Below, piece after piece: positions 55,073 to 63,762 of a DNA stretch of 64,000 nt. The stretch spans positions 62,001-126,000 of the forward strand of contig CAVQIT010000006.1 of assembly GCA_963712655.1 (NCBI GenBank). The letters are read 5' to 3'. Source of the stretch: Pollutimonas sp963712655 (GTDB lineage: Bacteria > Pseudomonadota > Gammaproteobacteria > Burkholderiales > Burkholderiaceae_B). The stretch's first letter is position 1; each line of letters begins with the position of its first letter. A model generated the notes under the pieces. The model worked only from the letters and a program-made list of their open reading frames with translations. It had not been told where the DNA came from and did not search any database. The translations under genes were made by a program, and so were the position numbers.

Positions 55073-55367
55073 ATACTGAAAGATAGCTGAACGATACCAG
55101 ACAACATCAAACTATTCAATGCGCCGCAGCGGGATGCTGGCAATTAATTGTGATTTTCAATGTTTTTTGCCGATTTCCGGTTGGCTTTTTTTACCGGAGA
55201 ATCTGACCAGAATAGCCGCGCCCAGCGTGTAATAGCCTTGGCGGCCGTCGGGTTTTCGGCGGGCTTTTTGTGCCGCAGGCTAAAATCGGGCATTCTCGCC
55301 GCCGGGCCGCAACAATTTTGCGAAGCTCATTTCCCCGCCACGGGTAACTTCTACTTTACGCAGACAC

Positions 55368-56144
55368 ATGGCAGCTTTCAATACAGAGCAGGTTTTAAAC
55401 GTTCGCCACTGGAACGATACCTTGTTTTCGTTTACCACCACCCGCGATCCAGCCTTGCGTTTCCATAATGGCCATTTTGTGATGCTCGGGCTGGAAGTCA
55501 ACGGCAAGCCGCTGATGCGGGCCTACAGCATTGCCAGCGCGAACTATGAGGAAAACCTCGAGTTCCTGAGCATCAAGGTTCAGAACGGCCCGCTTACATC
55601 GCGTTTGCAGCATTTGCGGCAAGGCGATACGGTGCTGGTCAGCAAAAAGCCGGTGGGCACCCTGGTGGTCGACGACTTGAAGCCCGGCAAGCATCTTTAC
55701 CTGTTCGCCACCGGCACGGGCCTGGCTCCGTTCATGAGCATCATCAAAGATCCCGATGTCTACGAGCGTTTCGACAAAATCGTATTGCTGCATGGCGTGC
55801 GTTTCAAAAACGAACTTGCGTATGCCGACTATATCCAGAGCGAACTGCCCGACAACGAATTTTTCGGCGACGTTGTGCGCGAAAAGCTGATCTATTATCC
55901 GTCGGTTACGCGCGAGCCTTTTCGTAATCAGGGGCGCATTACCCACATGGTTGAAAGCGGCAAGCTATTTGCCGATATCGGCCTGCCGGCGCTGGATCCG
56001 CAAACCGATCGCGCCATGCTCTGCGGCAGTCCGCACATGCTTGCCGATATCGGCGCCATGCTCGATAAACGGGGTTTCGTGGTGTCAGGCGGGGTAGGGC
56101 AGCCGGGCGATTATGTGGTTGAACGGGCTTTTGTTGAAAAATAA
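55368..56144 (+). CDS. fpr: Ferredoxin--NADP reductase
   Basis: A 258-residue flavoprotein of the bacterial Fpr type. The FAD-binding motif RAYSIASANYEENLEFLSIK (about 50-69), the pterin/flavin loop GPLTSRLQHL, the NADP-binding LFATGTGLAPFMSIIKDPDV (about 112-131), CGSPHMLADI, and the C-terminal YVVERAFVEK are visible. It transfers electrons between NADPH and ferredoxin/flavodoxin, often for iron-sulfur repair and oxidative-stress response, which fits the nearby iron transporter and OxyR. ATG at 55368; no strong Shine-Dalgarno. Stands alone with gaps of 383 and 89 bases on either side. Confidence 0.93.
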   Translation: MAAFNTEQVLNVRHWNDTLFSFTTTRDPALRFHNGHFVMLGLEVNGKPLMRAYSIASANYEENLEFLSIKVQNGPLTSRLQHLRQGDTVLVSKKPVGTLVVDDLKPGKHLYLFATGTGLAPFMSIIKDPDVYERFDKIVLLHGVRFKNELAYADYIQSELPDNEFFGDVVREKLIYYPSVTREPFRNQGRITHMVESGKLFADIGLPALDPQTDRAMLCGSPHMLADIGAMLDKRGFVVSGGVGQPGDYVVERAFVEK

Positions 56145-56233
56145 TAGCGGCAGCCATTCTTGGGGCTTGTAAATTCAAGCTATAGATGATTAAACTCTGA
56201 TAGTTGTTTTATTGACTTTACAGAGATTAATCC

Positions 56234-56620
56234 ATGGCCAAGCAAATCATTCATACTGACTCAGCACCCGCCGCCGTCGGCCCTTATTCGCAGGCCGTGG
56301 CGGCAGGCCCCGGAAAAACCGTCTACTTGTCCGGGCAAATCGGTCTCGAGCCGGGAACCGGGGAACTGGTATCTGAAAATTTCGAAGGCCAGGTGCGTCA
56401 GTCGTTCGCCAATATGCAGGCTGTCATAGAAGCCGCCGGCGGTACACTGGAAAATATTGTCAAGCTCACCTTGTTCTTGACGGACCTGAGCAAATTCGCC
56501 AGCGCCAATGCCATCATGGCCGACATCATTCCGCAGCCGTTTCCTGCCCGTTCCACGATAGGCGTGGCCAGCCTGCCCAAGGGGGCGCAGTTCGAAGTTG
56601 AAGCGATTATCGTCGTTTAA
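56234..56620 (+). CDS. ridA: RidA-family enamine/imine deaminase
   Basis: A 128-residue YjgF/RidA protein that hydrolyses reactive 2-aminoacrylate and related imines released by PLP enzymes. Family features: DSAPAAVGPYSQAVAAG, VYLSGQIGLEPGTGELV, the central NMQAVIEAAGGTLENIVKLT, the catalytic-Arg region PFPARSTIGVASLPKGAQFE, and EVEAIIVV at the end. Full length. The recG start is 12 bases downstream, so both are probably co-transcribed. Relevant metabolism includes the serine deaminase elsewhere in the window. Confidence 0.95.
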   Translation: MAKQIIHTDSAPAAVGPYSQAVAAGPGKTVYLSGQIGLEPGTGELVSENFEGQVRQSFANMQAVIEAAGGTLENIVKLTLFLTDLSKFASANAIMADIIPQPFPARSTIGVASLPKGAQFEVEAIIVV

Positions 56621-56632
56621 ACAGGCGCCTGC

Positions 56633-58729
56633 ATGGTAGGTGCGACAGATCCCGGCGGCAAAGCGCGCGGGCCCGCGAGGCAGGCGGACGCCGCCAAGCC
56701 AGCCTCGCTGATCGAACGCAAGCTGCGGCATTTGGGCTTGTGCGAACCCGCCGATTTTGTCGTGCATCTGCCTATACGCTATGAAGACGAAACGCAGATA
56801 ATGCCTATTCTGGCGGTGCATCCCGGCCTTCCCGCCCAGGTCGAGGGCGAAGTAATACGCAGCGAAGTCCTGTTCCGGCCTCGGCGTCAATTGCTGGCGG
56901 TCATCGAAGACGATACCGGCTCATTAAGTTTGCGCTGGCTGAATTTCTATCCCAGCCAGCAGAAGCAAGTGGCTCAGGGCAAGCGTGTGCGTGTACGCGG
57001 CGAGGTGCGCAGCGGCTTTGGCGGCTATGAGATGGTTCATCCCAAAGTAACTGTTGCAGGTACGCCGCTGCCCAATGCGCTGACTCCGGTATATCCCACC
57101 ACCGACGGTCTTGCGCAAGCCAGCCTGCGCAAGGCGATAGACCAGGCGCTGGGCCAGGCCGATCTGTCGGATACGTTGCCGCTCGAAATCTGTGAGCGCT
57201 ACGGCCTGGTTCCCTTTGCCGATGCGATCCGGGTCCTGCATCACCCGCCGCCCAATGTGTCGTATCAGCAATTGCTGGAACGCGGGCATCCGGCCTGGAC
57301 CCGCATTAAATTCGACGAATTGCTGGCCCAGCAATTATCGCTGGCCGCGGCCCGGGCGGCGCGGCGCGCCCAGCGTGCCCAGGCGCTCGAGGGCAATCGC
57401 GGCAAGTTGATGCAGGCGCTGCAAGACACCTTGCCGTTTACGCTGACAAAAGCCCAGCAGCGCGTCATCGCTGAAATCTCGCGCGACCTGTCCCGGTCTT
57501 TTCCCATGCATCGTTTATTGCAAGGGGATGTGGGCAGCGGCAAGACTATTGTGGCGGCGTTCGCCGCCGCGCAGGCAATTTCAAGCCAAAGCCAGGTCGC
57601 CATCATGGCGCCCACCGAAATCCTGGCCGAGCAGCACTTCCAGAAACTGGTGGGCTGGCTGGAACCCTTGGGGGTTACGGTGGCGTGGCTTACCGGCAGC
57701 CTTGCCGGCAAGGCGCGCAAAGCAGCCGTTAGCGCCATCGAATCCGGACAGGCGCAACTGATAGTCGGTACCCAGGCCTTGATTCAGGATAAAGTGAACT
57801 TTGCCAATCTGGGGCTGATCATCCTTGATGAGCAGCATCGTTTCGGCGTGGGGCAGCGGCTTGAACTAAGCCGCAAGGGCGAGGGATCCGGCGGCGGCCG
57901 GCCCTTGATTCCGCATCAGTTGAACATGAGCGCCACGCCGATACCGCGCACCCTGGCGATGACGTTTTTCGCCGACCTGGACGTTTCGGTAATCGACGAA
58001 TTACCGCCCGGGCGCAGCCCGGTGCTGACCAAGCTGGTTGCGGATACCCGGCGCGACGAAGTGCTGAATCACGTCATTGCGGAAGTCCGGCAAGGGCGCC
58101 AGGCCTATTGGGTATGTCCGCTGGTCGAGGAAAGCGAGGCGCTGCAATTGCAGACGGCGGTGGATACCCATGCCCACCTGGCCCAGGCCCTGCCCGATAT
58201 GCAGGTGGGCCTGATTCATGGCCGTTTACCCGCTCCGGCCAAGCAGCAGGTGATGCACGAATTTCGCGAAGGCCGGATCGATCTTCTGGTTGCGACCACG
58301 GTGATCGAGGTCGGGGTCGATGTGCCCAATGCATCCTTGATGATAATCGAACACGCCGAACGCTTTGGCCTGGCGCAATTGCATCAGTTGCGCGGCCGGG
58401 TAGGGCGCGGCAGCCGGCAGTCGGTGTGCGTATTGATGTACCAGGCGCCTTTATCGGCGGTGGCCCGCCAGCGTCTGCGCGCCATGTATGAAACGGCCGA
58501 CGGCTTCGAAATCGCCCGGCGCGACCTGGAGTTGCGCGGGCCGGGGGATTTCCTGGGCGTACGCCAGTCGGGGCTGGAGCTATTGCGTTTTGCCAGCATC
58601 GAGACCGACGCCCTGATCGTCGAACAGGCGCAAGAGGCGGCGCGCGATCTGCGCGACCGCTTTCCAGGCCATGCGCAAGCCCATTTGCAGCGCTGGATGC
58701 GCGGCAAAGAGGACTTTCTGCGCAGTTAG
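56633..58729 (+). CDS. recG: ATP-dependent DNA helicase RecG
   Basis: A 698-residue branch-migration helicase that reverses stalled replication forks. The N-terminal wedge/OB domain (about 20-220) has DFVVHLPIRYEDET. The helicase core has HRLLQGDVGSGKTIVA (Walker A), IMAPTEILAEQH, VGTQALIQDKVNFANLGLII with DEQHRFGVGQR (DEQH box), MSATPIPRTLAMTFFADLDV and GRVGRGSRQSVCVLMY (motif VI). Length slightly above E. coli RecG because of a short N-terminal extension. Located 12 bases after ridA and 35 before oxyR. Confidence 0.96.
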   Translation: MVGATDPGGKARGPARQADAAKPASLIERKLRHLGLCEPADFVVHLPIRYEDETQIMPILAVHPGLPAQVEGEVIRSEVLFRPRRQLLAVIEDDTGSLSLRWLNFYPSQQKQVAQGKRVRVRGEVRSGFGGYEMVHPKVTVAGTPLPNALTPVYPTTDGLAQASLRKAIDQALGQADLSDTLPLEICERYGLVPFADAIRVLHHPPPNVSYQQLLERGHPAWTRIKFDELLAQQLSLAAARAARRAQRAQALEGNRGKLMQALQDTLPFTLTKAQQRVIAEISRDLSRSFPMHRLLQGDVGSGKTIVAAFAAAQAISSQSQVAIMAPTEILAEQHFQKLVGWLEPLGVTVAWLTGSLAGKARKAAVSAIESGQAQLIVGTQALIQDKVNFANLGLIILDEQHRFGVGQRLELSRKGEGSGGGRPLIPHQLNMSATPIPRTLAMTFFADLDVSVIDELPPGRSPVLTKLVADTRRDEVLNHVIAEVRQGRQAYWVCPLVEESEALQLQTAVDTHAHLAQALPDMQVGLIHGRLPAPAKQQVMHEFREGRIDLLVATTVIEVGVDVPNASLMIIEHAERFGLAQLHQLRGRVGRGSRQSVCVLMYQAPLSAVARQRLRAMYETADGFEIARRDLELRGPGDFLGVRQSGLELLRFASIETDALIVEQAQEAARDLRDRFPGHAQAHLQRWMRGKEDFLRS

Positions 58730-58764
58730 CGCCGGCTCAGTCTTATTTTAATTGCGAGACAGAA

Positions 58765-59721
58765 ATGACCTTGACCGAACTGAAATACATTGTGGCCGTT
58801 GCGCGCGAAAGGCATTTTGGCCGGGCCGCCGAAGCCTGTTTTGTCAGCCAGCCTACCTTGTCGGTGGCCATACGCAAGCTGGAGGACGAGCTGGGCGTTG
58901 TGTTGTTCGAACGGGGCGGCACCGAGGTTGGGATTACTCCCATCGGTTTGCGTGTGGTCGCCCAGGCGCAGCGCGTACTGGAGGAAGGCGCCAATTTGCG
59001 CGAGATTGCACGGCAAGGACATGATCCGCTGGCCGGGCCTCTGAGGGTAGGGGTCATCCATACCATAGGCCCTTATTTGCTGCCGCGGCTGGTGCCCACG
59101 CAGATTGCCTGCACGCCGCAAATGCCTTTGCTTTTGCAGGAGAATTTCACGGTTCGCCTGCTAGAATTATTGCGCCAGGGGGAAATCGATTGCGCGATTG
59201 TGGCCTTGCCCTTGCCCGACTCCGGCCTGATGGTGCAGCCTTTATATGACGAGCCCTTCCTGGTCGCCGTGCCCAAGCACCATCCTTGGACCCAGTTGAA
59301 GGAAATCGATGCCGCCGCCCTCAAGGACGAGACCATGCTGTTGCTTGGCGCCGGGCATTGCTTCCGGGACCAGGTACTTGAAGTCTGCCCCGAGTTGTCC
59401 CGGTTTTCGGCGTCCAGCGAAGGAATCCAGCGCACGTTTGAAGGCTCTTCGCTGGAAACGATACGGCATATGGTGGCGGCCGGCATAGGCGTTACAGTGC
59501 TGCCCGCCAGCGCGTTGTCCATGCCCGGCCTGGAAAATAATCTGCTGGCATACATTCCGTTCAAGAAGCCGGTTCCCGACCGGCGCATCGTGCTGGCCTG
59601 GCGCAAAAGCTTTCCGCGGCCTGGCGCCATAGAGGCCCTGATCGGAGCCATCCACGATTGCAATTTGCCTAGCGTGAACTACCTTGATAACGCCAAGGCG
59701 ACGGTGCTGGCCGAGGCTTGA
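58765..59721 (+). CDS. oxyR: Peroxide-sensing regulator OxyR
   Basis: A 318-residue LysR regulator. The N-terminal HTH (TELKYIVAVARERHFGRAAE, CFVSQPTLSVAIRKLEDELG) and the redox centre GAGHCFRDQVLEVCPEL are intact: Cys199 and Cys208 sit at the same numbers as in E. coli OxyR and form the peroxide-sensing disulfide. The C-terminus carries a long tail (NLPSVNYLDNAKATVLAEA). It follows recG by 35 bases, a conserved recG-oxyR order in Bordetella-like genomes, and precedes dps, a classical OxyR target. Confidence 0.95.
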   Translation: MTLTELKYIVAVARERHFGRAAEACFVSQPTLSVAIRKLEDELGVVLFERGGTEVGITPIGLRVVAQAQRVLEEGANLREIARQGHDPLAGPLRVGVIHTIGPYLLPRLVPTQIACTPQMPLLLQENFTVRLLELLRQGEIDCAIVALPLPDSGLMVQPLYDEPFLVAVPKHHPWTQLKEIDAAALKDETMLLLGAGHCFRDQVLEVCPELSRFSASSEGIQRTFEGSSLETIRHMVAAGIGVTVLPASALSMPGLENNLLAYIPFKKPVPDRRIVLAWRKSFPRPGAIEALIGAIHDCNLPSVNYLDNAKATVLAEA

Positions 59722-59817
59722 AAAAATACTTTCCGCAGCGGCGCCGCCGGGCGATTTTCCGCGGCGGCATGGTATTCTGCCTGTACCGGATTTATTCATA
59801 GACAAACGGAGGTCTGT

Positions 59818-60339
59818 ATGGCAAAAGCGACTAGGCTGGATAGCAAGACAGCAAAAATGAGCGATAAAGGTTTCTCTATTGACATCGGCATTTCGGATAA
59901 AGACAGGTCGACCGTAGCGGCCGAACTGTCGAAAATGCTGGCCGATTCCTATACGCTTTACTTGATGACGCACAATTTTCACTGGAATGTCACGGGGCCG
60001 TTGTTCAACACGCTGCACCTGATGTTCATGACGCAATACACCGAGCAATGGCAGGCGCTCGACAGCATCGCCGAACGCATTCGCGCGCTGGGCCACTATG
60101 CTCCCGGTACTTACGCCCAATACGCCGAACTGTCGTCCATCTCCGAACCGTCTTCCGTTCCCGGCGCCGAAGAAATGATCCAGTTATTGGTCAAGGGCAA
60201 TGAAGCGGTCGCCAAAACCGCCAGGGCCGCCTTTAAAAAGGCTGATGGCGTAGACGATCAGCCTACCGCCGATTTGCTTACCCAGCGCCTGGATATCCAC
60301 GAGAAAAATGCCTGGATGCTGCGCAGCCTGTTGCAATAA
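59818..60339 (+). CDS. dps: Dps-family DNA-binding ferritin
   Basis: A 173-residue Dps protein with a basic, disordered N-terminal extension (about 1-20, MAKATRLDSKTAKMSDK) that may bind DNA. The ferroxidase-site residues are in LMTHNFHWNVTGP (His) and QWQALDSIAERIRALG (Asp/Glu), as in inter-subunit ferroxidase centres of Dps dodecamers. It stores iron and protects DNA from Fenton damage. A strong ribosome-binding site (ggaggt) precedes the ATG. It sits 96 bases downstream of oxyR and ends with a clear terminator. Confidence 0.94.
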   Translation: MAKATRLDSKTAKMSDKGFSIDIGISDKDRSTVAAELSKMLADSYTLYLMTHNFHWNVTGPLFNTLHLMFMTQYTEQWQALDSIAERIRALGHYAPGTYAQYAELSSISEPSSVPGAEEMIQLLVKGNEAVAKTARAAFKKADGVDDQPTADLLTQRLDIHEKNAWMLRSLLQ

Positions 60340-60364
60340 CGCTTGCTGGTTTTCAGCATGAAAG

Positions 60365-60387
60365 GCCCCGTTCGACGGGGCTTTTTT
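60365..60387 (+). terminator. Rho-independent terminator after dps
   Basis: GCCCCGT (60365-60371) pairs with ACGGGGC (60375-60381) around a 3-base loop, followed by a run of six Ts (60382-60387). It lies 26 bases after the dps stop. Confidence 0.92.
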
Positions 60388-60484
60388 ACGTCGGCCGATA
60401 GAGAAAACCCTGTGCAATACCGGCCCCGAGGCAAAGTCTTTCGGTGTATGCTTTGCTGCGTAACGTAATGTATTAGGAGGCTCT

Positions 60485-61609
60485 ATGAAAATTCGTTTTA
60501 CTCCCGCAGCGGCCGCCGTCGGCCTTGCCGCCGGCATGCTCATGTCGTCGGGCGCCCTGGCCGCCGATACCATCAAGATCGCTATCGCCGGGCCTTTTAC
60601 CGGCCCGGTTACTCAATATGGCACCATGGTCAAGGAAGGCGTCGATACCGCCCTCGAACAAATCAATGCGGCGGGCGGCGTGCTTGGCAAAAAGCTGGAA
60701 GCCGTTTCCATCGACGATGGCTGTGAACCCAAGCAGGGTCCGGTGGTCGCCAATCGCGTCGTCAACGATGAAATCCATTATGTGGTCGGGCATGTCTGCT
60801 CGGGCGCAACCATTGCCGCAACCAGCATCTATAACAGCGAAGGCGTGCTCATGGTGACGCCGTCGGCCACGTCGCCCGCCGTTACCGATGGCAAGAATTA
60901 CGATATGATCTTTCGCACCATAGGCCGCGACGATCAGCAAGGCCCGGCGGCGGCCAAGTTCATCATCGAGAAAATCAAGCCGCAAAAGGTTGCGGTCTTG
61001 CACGACAAGCAGTCGTATGGCCAGGGTATTGCCAGCTCCGTCAAAAGCGAGCTCGAAAAGGCAGGCATCAAGGTCGTGCTGTTCGAAGGCATCAACGCCG
61101 GCGACAGCGACTATTCCGCGGTGATTACCAAGCTGAAAAGCGCCGGTGTCGATTTTATCTACTACGGCGGCTATCATCCTGAAATGGGTTTGTTGCTGCG
61201 TCAAGGCGCCGAGCAAGGCTTGAAGGCCAGGCTAATGGGACCCGAAGGCGTGGGTAATCCGGATATCAACGCCATTGCCGGCGCTTCGGTCGAGGGCATG
61301 CTGGTGACCTTGCCCGCCGACTTCACAAAAGACGCCGCCAATGCCGCTATTGTCAAAGTGTTCAAAGATAAAAAGCGCGATCCTGGCGGCGCGTTCCAAT
61401 TGACCGCGTATTCGGCGACCAAGGCCATCGCCGACGGTATCAAGGGCGCGGGTGTCGACGATCCGGCCAAGGTGGCCGCTTATCTGCATGCCAATACCAT
61501 CGATACGCCGATCGGAAAAATTTCCTGGACCAAGCAGGGCGACTTGAAGAATTTCAAGTTCGATATTTTTACCTGGCACAAAGACGGTACAAAATCGGTC
61601 TACAAGTGA
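60485..61609 (+). CDS. Branched-chain amino acid ABC binding protein
   Basis: A 374-residue LivJ/LivK-type periplasmic binding protein. A signal peptide (PAAAAVGLAAGMLMSSGALA, cleavage near residue 26) precedes ADTIKIAIAGPFTGPVTQYG. Ligand-binding loops include HVCSGATIAATSIYNSEGVL, MVTPSATSPAVTDGKNYDMI and YYGGYHPEMGLLLRQGAEQG. It has a strong ribosome-binding site (taggagg) and its own terminator 30 bases after the stop, so it is monocistronic here; the permease and ATPase genes must be elsewhere. Specificity (Leu/Ile/Val or another amino acid) cannot be told. Confidence 0.93.
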   Translation: MKIRFTPAAAAVGLAAGMLMSSGALAADTIKIAIAGPFTGPVTQYGTMVKEGVDTALEQINAAGGVLGKKLEAVSIDDGCEPKQGPVVANRVVNDEIHYVVGHVCSGATIAATSIYNSEGVLMVTPSATSPAVTDGKNYDMIFRTIGRDDQQGPAAAKFIIEKIKPQKVAVLHDKQSYGQGIASSVKSELEKAGIKVVLFEGINAGDSDYSAVITKLKSAGVDFIYYGGYHPEMGLLLRQGAEQGLKARLMGPEGVGNPDINAIAGASVEGMLVTLPADFTKDAANAAIVKVFKDKKRDPGGAFQLTAYSATKAIADGIKGAGVDDPAKVAAYLHANTIDTPIGKISWTKQGDLKNFKFDIFTWHKDGTKSVYK

Positions 61610-61639
61610 TTATTTCCGCTGGCGGTTAGCGGTATACAA

Positions 61640-61665
61640 GAGCGCCTTTCACAGGCGCTCTTTTT
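61640..61665 (+). terminator. Rho-independent terminator after livJ-like gene
   Basis: GAGCGCCT (61640-61647) pairs perfectly with AGGCGCTC (61653-61660) around a 5-base loop, followed by five Ts. It lies 30 bases after the stop codon. Confidence 0.92.
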
Positions 61666-61736
61666 ATGACGCTGGATTTTCAGGCTTCAGACAGAAGCGG
61701 CATTGAGAGCCGCTTAGCGATGCCGCCCGGCTTACT

Positions 61737-62822
61737 TCAATCGGCAATCCGCTTGCCGGTGTCGGCATCGAACCAATGCAGCGGATGTATGCCGTCGGAC
61801 CCTGCCTGCACGGTTTCACCCAACTGCAATGGAAAGTCCTTGGTCAAGCCCACCGGACAGCGCAGCACCACGGCGGTATCGCCATGACGGCCGTGGATCA
61901 ACTGCTCCGATCCCAGAATCTCGACCATTTCGATATCGATGGGGATGCCGGCGGCATGCAGCCTCATGTGCTCGGGCCGCATGCCCATGATGACTTTTCG
62001 GTTCGCCAAGGCGGCCGGGACGGCGTCGGCATCGATCTGCAGCGCCGCGCCGCTTTCATCCTGCACCTGGCGCTGGTCGTTGATACGGACTGGTATCAGG
62101 TTCATCGGCGGCGAGCCGATAAAGCTGGCCACGAAAATGGAAGCAGGCTTTTCGAATACCTCGATAGGCGTGCCCACTTGCTCCGCCATGCCTTTGTTCA
62201 TCACGACCATGCGCTGCGCCAGCGTCATTGCCTCGACCTGATCGTGCGTGACATACAGGCTGGTGGTTTTCAGCCGATGATGCAGTTTCTGGATTTCCAG
62301 CCGCATTTGCACCCGCAGCTTGGCATCCAGGTTGGACAAAGGCTCGTCGAACAAGAACACCTTGGGATCGCGCACAATCGCGCGGCCCATGGCGACGCGC
62401 TGCCGCTGGCCGCCCGACAATTGGCGCGGACGCCGGTCTAGCAAGGAGGACAACTCCAGTATCTTGGCGGCCTTGTCCACCCGGTTCTGGATTTCCTGCT
62501 TGTCGAACTTGCGTATCTTCAGGCCGTAAGCCATGTTTTCGAACACGGTCATGTGCGGGTAGAGCGCGTAGTTCTGAAACACCATGGCAATGTCGCGTTC
62601 GGCCGGCTCCAGTTTGTTGACAATGGTGTCGCCTATGCGGATGTCGCCGCTGGAAATGCTTTCCAGCCCGGCCACCATACGCATCAAGGTCGACTTGCCG
62701 CAGCCCGAGGGGCCGACGATGACAATGAACTCGCCGTCCGCAACGTCCATGCTTATGCCGTGTATGACGGCGATATCGCCAGGGTAGGTCTTGGTTACGT
62801 TGAGAAAACTGAGTGTAGCCAT
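61737..62822 (-). CDS. ugpC: sn-glycerol-3-phosphate ABC transporter ATPase
   Basis: A 361-residue MalK/UgpC-type ABC ATPase. Walker A VGPSGCGKSTLMRMVAGLES, Q-loop MVFQNYALYPHMTVFENMAY, signature LSGGQRQRVAMGRAIVRDPK, Walker B VFLFDEPLSNLDAKLRVQM and H-loop YVTHDQVEAMTLAQRM are all present, followed by the MalK-like C-terminal OB domain (about 240-361). It powers glycerol-3-phosphate uptake with UgpA/E. It is the last gene of a minus-strand ugp operon, 68 bases after ugpE. The stop lies about 70 bases from the livJ-like terminator, tail to tail. Confidence 0.92.
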   Translation of the reverse strand: MATLSFLNVTKTYPGDIAVIHGISMDVADGEFIVIVGPSGCGKSTLMRMVAGLESISSGDIRIGDTIVNKLEPAERDIAMVFQNYALYPHMTVFENMAYGLKIRKFDKQEIQNRVDKAAKILELSSLLDRRPRQLSGGQRQRVAMGRAIVRDPKVFLFDEPLSNLDAKLRVQMRLEIQKLHHRLKTTSLYVTHDQVEAMTLAQRMVVMNKGMAEQVGTPIEVFEKPASIFVASFIGSPPMNLIPVRINDQRQVQDESGAALQIDADAVPAALANRKVIMGMRPEHMRLHAAGIPIDIEMVEILGSEQLIHGRHGDTAVVLRCPVGLTKDFPLQLGETVQAGSDGIHPLHWFDADTGKRIAD

Positions 62823-62890
62823 GTGTGGGATTCCAAAATCGATAGGCCGGACAGAGCCGGTTTTATAATGGCAAGCGATGCATGGGCCGG

Positions 62891-63733
62891 CTATTTTTCA
62901 GCATCGACCAAGCCTTTCACAAACCACTTCTGCATGAAAATGACGACGGCCGCCGGCGGGATCATGGCCAGCAGGGCCGTGGCCATGACCAGGTTCCATT
63001 CGGTCACGCTGTCGCCGCCCGCGATCATGCGCTTGATGCCTATGACCACAGGGTACATATTTTCCTGCGTGGTCATGATGAGCGGCCAAAGATACTGGTT
63101 CCAGCCGTAGATGAACTGGATGACAAACAGGGCGGCGATGCTGGTGCGCGACAAGGGCAGCAGGACATCCTTGAAGAAGCGCATGGGGCCGGCGCCGTCG
63201 ATGCGGGCGGCTTCGATCAGTTCGTCGGGCACTGTCAAAAAGAACTGGCGGAAAAGAAACGTGGCGGTGGCCGATGCGATCAGCGGCAAGGTCAGGCCGG
63301 CGTAGGAGTTGAGCATGCCAAGGTCGGCCACGACTTTGTATGTGGGCGCGATGCGCACTTCAACCGGCAGCATCAGGGTGACAAATATCATCCAGAAAAA
63401 GAACATGCGGAAGCGGAAACGGAAATACACCACGGCAAAAGCCGACAGCATGGAAATGACGATCTTGCCGATCGCGATGACCAGGGCCATTACCGTGCTG
63501 ACCCACATCATGCGCGCGACCGGCGGCGTGTTGGCGCCATCGCCGAACAGGGCCGCGTGGTAGTTTTCCAGGAAATGGCCACCGGGTATCAGGGACATGG
63601 GCGCCTGGGCGACCTGCTGGGCGGTTTGCGTGGACGCCACAATCGTGACATACAGCGGGAAGGCGACGATCGCCACCCCGAGGATGAGGATGATGTGGGA
63701 CAGGATATCCAGGTAGGGACGGCGTTCGATCAT
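62891..63733 (-). CDS. ugpE: sn-glycerol-3-phosphate ABC permease UgpE
   Basis: A 280-residue permease with six predicted transmembrane segments (first: ILSHIILILGVAIVAFPLYV). The ABC coupling loop ELIEAARIDGAGPMRFFKDV is followed by LLPLSRTSIAALFVIQFIYG and WNQYLWPL, the MalG-type signature. The periplasmic segment around MSLIPGGHFLENYHAALFG is typical of UgpE. It pairs with UgpA (63763-64000) and UgpC. Start at 63733, 29 bases after the ugpA stop. Confidence 0.93.
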   Translation of the reverse strand: MIERRPYLDILSHIILILGVAIVAFPLYVTIVASTQTAQQVAQAPMSLIPGGHFLENYHAALFGDGANTPPVARMMWVSTVMALVIAIGKIVISMLSAFAVVYFRFRFRMFFFWMIFVTLMLPVEVRIAPTYKVVADLGMLNSYAGLTLPLIASATATFLFRQFFLTVPDELIEAARIDGAGPMRFFKDVLLPLSRTSIAALFVIQFIYGWNQYLWPLIMTTQENMYPVVIGIKRMIAGGDSVTEWNLVMATALLAMIPPAAVVIFMQKWFVKGLVDAEK

Positions 63734-63762
63734 GTATGGCCTTGCCGGGTATGGGCGGTGTA